Made by a program: the position numbers and the translations under genes
NCBI GenBank assembly: GCA_019022495.1
Contig: JAFEKR010000002.1
Coordinates: 1,550,001 to 1,614,000, forward strand
Direction of reading: 5' to 3'
Length of the DNA stretch: 64,000 nucleotides
Origin: Epichloe hybrida
Taxonomy: Eukaryota > Ascomycota > Sordariomycetes > Hypocreales > Clavicipitaceae
Notes under the pieces: model-generated
Told to the model about the DNA's origin: nothing
Database searches by the model: none
Seen by the model: the letters and a program-made list of their open reading frames with translations, nothing else
Shown: in pieces, positions 37,116 to 44,817 of the stretch
How the letters are laid out: every line of letters begins with the position of its first letter
How positions within the stretch are numbered: the stretch's first letter is position 1

Positions 37116-37736
37116 TCACTTGTCCAAGCAGACCTGCGTGTAATAGCTGGCAAAGGCGGTGGCAGCAGCACCACAGCAGAATATGGACTCGGAATTCATC
37201 TTTGCAGCGCAAGCTACGCAAGAGGCGGCGAAGTTGAACGTTGCGAAATTGGCGCACGAGCGACAGGAGTCCGGGTGAGGAGCGGTTTTGCAGCTGTACG
37301 ATCTTACTTCGCTAAGGGCTGCCGCTTTGATCTGCGGGCAGTTGCGGATGCGCTTCTCGAGGCGCCCTGTCATGACACCACGAGGAGTCCGGATGGCGGG
37401 CGTGACGGCCAGCAGCTCGTCCATCTTGGAGAGCAGCTGCCGGTCCTTGGCCACCTGGACGACGGGCCCGACGAAGAGTCGGGAAAGGGAGCTTGGTATG
37501 CAAGCGGTCGGGGAGACGACGTACTTTTCGGGGATGACGGGCAGTTCGACAGCGGGCTCCGTACTGCTCGAGTTCAGATGCAGCCAGCTCAGCGTCTGGG
37601 AGAGGGCCAGCAGATGGTGGGCGTTGATGCAGTCACTGTCAGTATCGGCGGGTGTGCTGGCGGCGACCGCCTCCTTGGCAGCTGCGAGGGCTTTCCAGGA
37701 AAAGAAGGCAAATGCCAGGGATAAGATCAGGAGCAT
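37116..37736 (-). CDS. Cysteine-rich secreted protein of unknown function (206 aa)
   Basis: Single-exon gene with a clear hydrophobic signal peptide (MLLILSLAFAFFSWKALAAA). Eleven Cys: 36, 79, 133, 149, 158, 161, 173, 176, 187, 188 and 203. Nine of them fall in the C-terminal ~75 residues, with CXXC pairs and one CC pair. A Lys-Arg dipeptide at 128-129 just before this region could be a Kex2-type processing site, releasing a compact Cys-rich peptide. The frame extends 5' from the ATG only through a (CA)n leader to a TTG, so 37736 is taken as the start. A TATATATAA box lies about 250 bp upstream (near 37982-37993, minus strand). No family is recognised; secreted effector or cell-wall roles are speculation. 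Confidence 0.75.
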   Translation of the reverse strand: MLLILSLAFAFFSWKALAAAKEAVAASTPADTDSDCINAHHLLALSQTLSWLHLNSSSTEPAVELPVIPEKYVVSPTACIPSSLSRLFVGPVVQVAKDRQLLSKMDELLAVTPAIRTPRGVMTGRLEKRIRNCPQIKAAALSEVRSYSCKTAPHPDSCRSCANFATFNFAASCVACAAKMNSESIFCCGAAATAFASYYTQVCLDK

Positions 37737-40097
37737 GTCTGCTTTGTGGTGTGAGTGTTTGTGAGTCTGCGAGTGTGTGCGAGTGTGTGTATTGTGTGTG
37801 TGTGTGTGTGTATTGTGTTTTGTGTCTAGAAGAATTTGCGTGGTAATGATGATGGGGAGGGATATCAAGAAGATGGTGGAAAGGAGATGTGCACTGTGAG
37901 CAAGTTGGTAGAAATGTTTTTTTTTGTCTTTGATGGAGATGAGGAGTCGTCCGTATTTGCATTCTGCAATGGCAACTACTGATTATATATAAATATTGGA
38001 AGTCAAGAATGCAACGACTTTGCTTTCGAAGGCTTTCGAAGGCCTGGACCCGTGCATCATCGCAAGATGCACCGTCGAGTTATCTAGCTTCGCTAATCCC
38101 TGAAGAAACCTGACATTTGAGAGCTTCAGCTCCAGTTAGGCGACTGATCGTCTTCCTCACGAGGCATAGATCGGCTCGCCTGCGAAGATACCATCTTTGT
38201 TTCTAGAACGACCAGGGCCCAGGTAAAAAGAAAGGGGGGGGTGGGATGACGCACGCCCGCATTTCTATTTGTCACGAGCCTCGAAGCCAACAACTTCGCA
38301 TGCACCCATCGTCCACTTTCTTTCCTGGGAAGTTTCAAACAACTACTCCTGTAAGCCGACTGATATCGTGGCCAAATCAGGATTAACACGTTTCCGTTTC
38401 ATCATGTCCTAGGGTCCTAGGAAGAGACCACCTCTGTGAGGTATTCTCAGGAACCAGGCAGACAGACACTCGCTTGCTCGCAACCTGTCATTGGCACCCG
38501 TGAGGGGGGGGGGAGAAAAAAGAAGAAGAAGAAGAAAAATACAAAAATAGCGCATACACATCTGGCCCGGGTCCTCTTACCGCTTCAATCAATGTACTGG
38601 TGCCAATGCCGATTGATGCTAGATGGACTGTGAGCCACCACGCCACCACGTGTATACTATCGACGATGAAGCCGGATCGCGACATCTGCGGTCTTGTAAG
38701 TCATGACTCTCGTCGCGAATAGGAATCGACAGAGCGGCCACTCCAGTCCACATGCCCGGCCCGGCGATCGTTTCCTTGGGTACGTTACCACGTGTAGCCC
38801 GCCTTGGTTGCCGCGCTGATCTGTGCAGATCGATGCCCGGCCAGCGTGTAGATACGATACGGGGTCTTTCTGTCTCTCTTGTTGTTCGAAACTTGTTGAA
38901 CCGGGGGGCACGCAAATTTCGCGCAGGAGCTTTCGAATCACGCGCAGCAGCAGCAGCAGCCTTACCTATATTGGCACTTCCCGTATGAAGTAAGGTATTT
39001 CTTTGTTGAATTCTCCCACTCTGAGCTGCTCGGGGATTGTTGGTCAGTTGGGCGAGTGAGAAATACCAGCTGTTGCGCGAAATCTGCGTGCCCTTGAACC
39101 AGTCGATGCAAGCAATTTCGCGCAGGAGCTTTCAAATAACGCGCAGCAGCAGCAGAAGCCTTACCTATATGAGCAATTCTTTCTATTTTGAGCTGCTTTT
39201 TTCCCGCCAACAGATACCAACATGAGCAATATATCAAGTCAATCACGTCAGGAACTGTTCGTGAGTTGAGGTGGGGGAAGGGGGAAGGGGGGGGGGGCGT
39301 GAGATTATACTAGCCTCTGCGCGAAAAAATCTTGCCCAAATCTGCGTGCCCGTCTTGTTCCTCGTATTATCGTCATCAGTCTTCCAGTCCCTGGCGCAGG
39401 GAGCGACACGTTGACCTGGACGTTCTCTTGGATCTTGGATATTCCTCCCACGTGTGATGATGTGATGCCAATGCCGTTTCGACGCGGATCCACGCCTTCC
39501 CATGCTCGACCTTTGTTTCGAACTCGGCAACCTCCCTGCCTTCATTTCTAGAGCAATGGAGAAGAAGAATCAGCTTGTCCGCCATCCTTGTCGCTCGTCT
39601 CTGCTTTCGTCGTGAACGGGCCATGCAGATTGCGACCATGGACCACGTTCACAGACCTCGCAGACCTCGACGTGGGCCCCTTGTCCCGCTTTCCCGGATA
39701 ATACAGGACAAATACAACGTTTGCTATCATGAATGATCACGCTACTGCGGCAGCCCTAGTAGCGCTCCCTTTCGTAAAAACTTTTGGCGATCATGATTTG
39801 TTCTATGCCTCCTGAGTACTTTATTGTCGCAAAACTGACAAATTTGGGGATAGGTGCTTTTCAACCCTGTCGGTTATATTACATGACTTTTCGACGTCTC
39901 CCTGCGTCATGGACCGTGGTTAGAATCATGAAGATACATATATTAAGGCGAAGAGTCCTCGGTGTATTCATCATGGGACTCGACATTATCTCATCGTCAC
40001 TCAAGCAAGCATTTAACCTCATACCTAGTCACCATCCTTGGCAGGACGAACTCGAAACAAATCCATCTTCAACTGACCGCGTCGACATAAAATCACC
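37737..40097. other. Intergenic region with a GT array and short direct repeats
   Basis: 2.4 kb. Contains a GT-rich microsatellite at about 37771-37818 in the leader of the secreted-protein gene and a pair of direct repeats at 38914-38971 / 39114-39170. No open frame is convincing; minus-strand frames at 39243-39639 look coding-like in places but switch frame and match no family known to me. Confidence 0.5.
38914..39170. repeat. Pair of ~57-bp direct repeats 200 bp apart
   Basis: Both copies begin AATTTCGCGCAGGAGCTTTC and end CAGCAG...CCTTACCTATAT, with a few substitutions (38914-38971 and 39114-39170). Each contains a short CAG array. The spacer includes a partly similar AATCTGCGTGCCC word that recurs near 39340. 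Confidence 0.75.
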
Positions 40098-40672
40098 ATG
40101 AAGGCAGCATTTGTCGCGCTTCTTTCGCTCGTCTCGAGGTATTTTCTCCTTGTCCTGCCGCAAACATCCATCTATTCTGTCCGGTCATCACATTAATCAA
40201 CGGGTACTGTTCTTCTTCTAGCGCTCTTGCTAAACCTCACCATTTCTGCGGCTGCAGTTTGAGAGGCAAATTCAACAAAGATATCGGTGAAGCTGCGTGT
40301 AAGCTCTGGATGACAACCCAGATTCATTCCAGTTGGAGTGAGTTTGTTCCTTCCTCACAAGCAAGCATTTGTCTCGGACTAACCGCTACTCTGCCATCTC
40401 TCTATAGATGGCTGGGAAGTAAGTTCTCATTGTCTCTCCCTTCTTGTTATATTCTTGATCTTTTGATCTTTTCCTCGGGTTTTCCCCCCTTTTTGAACTT
40501 TTTGCTTTCACTCTGCCCTTGGTGTCTGAGCTTCTAACATCCCAAATAGTGCGAAGATAAGGGAGTTGGACGAGGTATCGATGGCCAGCCTTGGGAGAAT
40601 ACCTGCAAGGAGGCGTATAGACGAGATTGGGGGGGCAAACCCGACGATGTCAAGGGCACATGCCGCCACTGA
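40098..40672 (+). CDS. Small secreted six-cysteine protein with an 11-nt micro-exon, four exons
   Basis: Visible only after splicing. Exons 40098-40138, 40222-40337, 40408-40418 (11 nt) and 40550-40672 give 96 aa. Donors are GTATTT, GTGAGT, GTAAGT; acceptors TTCTAG, CTATAG, AAATAG, with branch-like CTAAC words before the last two. Residues 1-17 form a signal peptide (MKAAFVALLSLVSSALA). The mature chain has Cys at 23, 25, 40, 57, 75 and 94, an even number suited to three disulfides, and conserved-looking Trp/Gly turns (WNGWEC, WENTC). Skipping the micro-exon breaks the frame at a TAA. No family is recognised; it is effector-like by size, secretion signal and Cys content (inference). Confidence 0.75.
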
Positions 40673-40889
40673 AAACATGCGCCGTGTCGTTTTGATGTCT
40701 CGCAATTCTCTCCTAGACATGTTCTCTCGCAGCGCATCACAAGTGGTGGCAGGTAGAAGCTATTTCTGTATGCCCCCTTGTATCAAACTTGGAGTGGTCG
40801 AACTAGGATTCTGCTTATCCTTCATACTAGCACTAGAACGTATCAATCAAGGAGATCAACAGATCCTCTTAGCAACTGACCTGGTGATG

Positions 40890-41235
40890 GCGTCCTGAAC
40901 TGGCCAAGGAGCGTCCGATCCATGTAGCAAATGTCGTCACGTTTCCATGTTGCGGCGTCTTGCGCCATTCGTTGCTGATTAGGACGCCGCGGGCGGCTGC
41001 AAACACTTTGATCGGCTCTTCAGTCAGTGGACGAGTTCGTTGGAGGCATCGTCGCGCGCCTAGAACGTCATCCGAAGCTTCTGTCCAACACCTACATCAT
41101 CCACACTAGTGTGGTGAGTCTAGTCGTGACAACGAGTATCACATCGGCCAGCACCGGCTGTCGCCCGGTGAAACCTGCACAATCGAAGAAGCCGTACACG
41201 TGCCGTTTGTAGTCCGTGGAACCTGGTGTTGCTCT
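40890..41235 (+). pseudogene. Sulfatase relic (arylsulfatase-type), fragmented
   Basis: Two frames together match the sulfatase fold. From about 41027 one frame reads VDEFVGGIVARLERHPKLL then NTYIIHTS. After about 20 extra bases another frame continues DNEYHIGQHRLSPGETC and then IEEAVHVPFVVRG (to about 41222), which is the classic DNGYHIGQHR metal-site region and the following strand. Upstream (40940-41000) a degraded stretch could be the CxPSR formylglycine motif, but it contains stops and shifts. The ~250 residues normally between these motifs are missing. Clearly non-functional; the N-terminal part of the match is tentative. Confidence 0.6.
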
Positions 41236-41625
41236 CGACGTATAAAGTCACGTTACCCGCCTTACATATTGCAGAAGTGTGTGGAAACGTGCTAGGAAAG
41301 CCCACCAGGAATCACCAATCAGCCTTCGCTTGATCAGAGACAACCACTTGCTTCTTTTTCTTTTTCCCCCTTTTTTTTTTTCCAACTTCCCGCCGTCCAT
41401 CAAACTTTGCTTTACACAAAATGCCGTTGGTTGGATGGGATCAGTGGGCACGAAACAGGCAGAGGTGAGAGAGCACAGAAACCCTTCAATTTACATCAAA
41501 ACAGTAATTCTTCATTCCATATCATTCTATACCATGGCCAGCCAGCACGTCCGTCGTATATACATTTCGAATCCGCACAAGATGCACAAAGTTTGCATCT
41601 ATTTCACGTCCCACCAGGGGTTATC
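41236..41625. other. Intergenic, no gene seen
   Basis: 390 bp between the sulfatase relic and the stop of the lysozyme-like gene, with a pyrimidine-rich run near 41351-41385. Confidence 0.5.
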
Positions 41626-42280
41626 TCACAGGCCGCCAGCAGCGCAAATCTTGGCGGCCTCGCCGACGCGCCTGGCGTAGCGGTCGGGGTAAGCGGATCG
41701 CTGAACCTTTTGGCACAGCGTGCCGACGGCCATGGTCTTCCAGCCGTTGACTCGCTTCATGTCGGCGAAGAACTGGCCGGCAGAGCAGCCGGCATCCATG
41801 TCGCACTTGAGGTTCTTGTAGATGGAGACGCGCTGCTGGAAGATGCCGACGCTGTCGTGGTCGGAGCCAACGCGGTCGTGGGGGAGTTTCAAGGAAGCGG
41901 GAGCGTTGTTGTTGGCGTACATGATGATGCTGGACTAATCACATTCATTCATGTCAGCGAATTTTTTCCCCCTTGTTTCTTGTCTCTTGTCTCGTTGAAG
42001 AAGAAGAAGAAGAAGAAGAAGAAGAAGGTGGATTAATGGGGGAAACCCCGCAGAACAAGAGACGAACCTCGACGAGACCAGTGGCAATGGCAGCCTCGCA
42101 TCCGTGACGGCCAACACCATCGGCCTTGGCCTTGGCCACGATGGCTCTGGCATACTTGCTCTGGACGGCGTTCAAACCGGGCATGTTGGCGCGGACCTCG
42201 ACATCAACTTCCGGGGTCGGAGCAGCAACGGCGGCCGAGGCCCCGAGGGCGAGGTAGATGAGGGCACTGGAGAACTTCAT
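41626..42280 (-). CDS. Secreted lysozyme/SLT-like protein, possibly of bacterial ancestry, two exons
   Basis: Exons 42280-42068 and 41934-41626 (173 aa; donor GTTCGT, acceptor GATTAG). A signal peptide covers residues 1-20. The mature region reads GCEAAIATGLVESS, with Glu71 as the last codon of exon 1, then HDRVGSDHDSVGIFQQR at 90-106, a Cys pair (DMDAGC), GWKTMAVGTLCQKVQ and SAYPDRYARR. The SDHDSxGxFQQR motif and the following GW...AQ(K)VQ...PDxY pattern resemble transglycosylase (SLT)/lysozyme-like domains of actinobacterial secreted hydrolases as I recall them. Glu71 would be the catalytic acid. A peptidoglycan substrate would imply antibacterial use; this is inference. The intron contains a GAA array (41997-42026). 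A TATA-like CATAAATAGG lies about 140 bp upstream. Confidence 0.75.
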
Positions 42281-42413
42281 GATTGCGGTGGTAGAAGGGA
42301 CTCAAAGGAGATTTTCGAGTGAAGAAGCTTTGCGTGGTGATTGTGATTGTGTTGGAAGGGTTGGTAGGTGATGTGTTATCGATCTTGTTGCTTGAGACGA
42401 CGGGAGACACAAG

Positions 42414-42424
42414 ATCCTATTTAT
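42414..42424 (-). promoter_or_regulatory. TATA box candidate for the lysozyme-like gene
   Basis: Minus-strand CATAAATAGG about 140 bp upstream of the start codon at 42280. Confidence 0.4.
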
Positions 42425-42565
42425 GCTAAAGGGGTTACGGAGTAGATGTCGAGATAATCCCACGACGGCGTCGTCGGCAAGCTCGACTTACACCCAATTC
42501 CTGCACCAAGGGGATGCCCGTGGAGTGGAACCAACGGCGCATCGACCGGGGGGCTTCGGGGACGT

Positions 42566-42875
42566 AAATTTCCCACCGAACTAGCTAAATCAAGTGAGGT
42601 CTCCATACACTCACTCTTCGTGCAGAAGTACCTCTAAGGTTTTTCTCTATGCTAGTTAGTCCTTTGTATTAGTAGATATGTGTGTAAGAGAGCCAAAAGT
42701 GCGTTTTAGGAGGCATTTATTCAATTGAAGCTACTGATGATATCTATAGGGACCTTGCGGCGGCAGCGGCTGCGGCAGCTGCTACTCTGGAATAAAGGAA
42801 TTTGGCGAGGTACTTCTACGCCAAAAGGGGGTATGTAGAGACCTCTCTTGATTTAGCTAGTCCGGTGGGAAATTT
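42566..42875. mobile_element. Inverted-repeat element F (310 bp) with ~68-bp arms
   Basis: The left arm 42566-42634 starts AAATTTCCCACCGAACTAGC; the right arm 42807-42875 is its reverse complement with scattered mismatches and ends GTGGGAAATTT. The ~170-bp interior has no open frame and includes a GCGGCAG-rich stretch. Size, long arms and lack of coding capacity fit a non-autonomous DNA element or a foldback element. Its ends differ from those of elements A-E. Confidence 0.75.
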
Positions 42876-43712
42876 GAAAGCCCCGGTGGGAAATGTATGT
42901 ACATACGTCCCCCATGGACGACCATGTTGGCTCAAGACATCAACGACAATTTCTCCACAGAACTTGTCATGCTGGCCATCCATCTTGCTCTTGCCCGAGT
43001 GCCGAAAACCAAAACGACGGATACTCCGCAGGGAAGACGCGGGCCCTTCGAACGTCACCGAGGCTTCAGTCTGGTATTCATCACCCATTCCACCCCAAAT
43101 CGGCCCGGAGGATGAGACACCAATCGCAGCGGATGGTGAGCCCGAGGAGGCCTTCTCCGTCCGCCACGGTTTTCAGCCCGTCGATCTCCGTTCCCATGGC
43201 GGCGGGGCAGGGAGGGCCGCAGCCGCAGCTGGCCTCGAAACCGTTTTCGTCTACGGAGTCACACTCGTCGTCTTGCCTATTTGGGGACTGAAGGCGTGTC
43301 CGTCCGCCTGAGGAATAATCCGCCGCCAAAACAAACGTCACGTCGCAGCCACGAGACTCGGTCCTCCCTCAGGTCCTCCCGGTCATGATTTCTTTTAAGC
43401 TCTAAAAATGCGGCGTGGACTGGTTGGTTGGTGGGACCCCTGGGGAATGGAATGGAATGCCATGGTTATTGGCGATGCATCACAGGAATTATACATACAT
43501 CCCCGCGACAATTTAAGCCAGGGGGTGAAATTTGCCCGATCAACCAATCAGCTACGGCCGCTGCAGCCACAAGGGGCTGGTGACTGGTTCTATGAATGAT
43601 TACTACGGATCCGTAGTCCCTACTCCGCACGTTATTAATAGAAGATCTCTCAATCTCTGCGGGAAAGGCAGCATTAATTACCCCGCAGGAGGCTATCGCA
43701 GGAGCATAATAT

Positions 43713-43846
43713 CTCCTTGAGCGTGCTTAGGCTTATGGAGTCACGTTAACTAGGGGTCTGTATGTATCCAATTAGATAAACGTAAACTAGAGATACATAC
43801 AGACCCTGGTTAATGTGACTCCACAAGCCTTAGCACGCTCAAGGAG
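43713..43846. mobile_element. MITE-like palindromic element C (134 bp)
   Basis: Left half CTCCTTGAGCGTGCTTAGG... (from 43713) pairs with the right half ending ...CCTTAGCACGCTCAAGGAG (43846). Almost the whole element is arm, with a loop of only ~25 bp. AT abuts both ends. The interior words GTCACGTTAACTAGGGGTC and TGTATGTATC recur in element D. Confidence 0.85.
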
Positions 43847-43863
43847 ATTAAAGACGAAAAGGC

Positions 43864-43888
43864 AAAAAAAAAAAAAAAAAAAAAAAAA
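43864..43888. repeat. Poly-A run of 25
   Basis: Uninterrupted A homopolymer immediately 3' of element C. Possible slippage or assembly-sensitive site. Confidence 0.9.
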
Positions 43889-44817
43889 CCCTATGATAAG
43901 TGATGGCGACGACGCCGTGCCCAATTGCGGTCAAAACACACCATACTTTACTCCGTACAAACCGTGTACGAATCGTGGTCTCTGAAGGGATTCGTGCCCT
44001 GAACCTACTCCGTAAGCGTCGGATAACCCGGTGAGGCCATCCCACGCACCGTAGCCGCCCTTCTGCCAGCGATGGAATAGAGGACTCGGGCAGATGAGTA
44101 ATTATGTGGCCCTTTAGCTGTCCGAAGACCTCGGGCGGGCCACGGATGGAGATTTATTATTAGGATAATAAGGATAATGAGGGTGGACAAAAGGCACTTT
44201 GTTTTTACCAGCAAGTTCCTTCCCATATACGAAGAGCTACATGAAGACCCCGCTATTATACGTGGAGCAACAAGTTTCAGGCTCGTACCTGCACAGATGA
44301 GGGGTCCGTGTCCTGCCTGAGGTATCCGTACAGCCAAAGGGATGACACATGTCCGCGAATTGCTGGACTCATCGCAACAGCTCACATCAGCTCGCTTCAC
44401 TTCAACTTGTAAAGAATTGCAGAGATGCTGTACCGAGTAGCGGCAAGGGGGGGCGGAGGGCAACCCTGTTTTAAGCGCGCGCGTCGTGGTTTGACAAACG
44501 GAAACAGAAGAGAGAGTAATACTGAAAATGTCGGATCAAACTGTGGCGTCGGTCGCTTCATTGCACTTCGCTCTTGCGGTCCCCGCCAATGAGGGGGAAG
44601 GGAAGGGTAATAGCCCGACTGGCAAAGCTGCACGATGATGCAGATTGTTCAATGCCCAACCGCGGCGTCATTCATTATATGGGTCTGGCCTGGGCTGTCC
44701 TGATGCCTGATTCCTGATTCTTCATACTCGAGCCGCGCCCTCTGCCATTGGGGTCAAGCAGTCACGTCGATGCGAGCGAGAGGAAGCGGGCAAGAAACGG
44801 GATGCCTGAATGTTTGA

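Larger units (their letters stand above)
42281..44817. other. Intergenic region with two inverted-repeat elements
   Basis: 2.5 kb between the divergent lysozyme-like and FluG-like genes. Holds element F (42566-42875), element C (43713-43846) and a 25-A run at 43864-43888. The frames at 42800-43340 are open on both strands but match nothing recognised and lack good start codons. Confidence 0.55.

Noticed and set aside
42816..43341. Open frames on both strands between elements F and C
   Set aside because: No good start codon, no domain, and the conceptual products look random despite Cys-rich patches.
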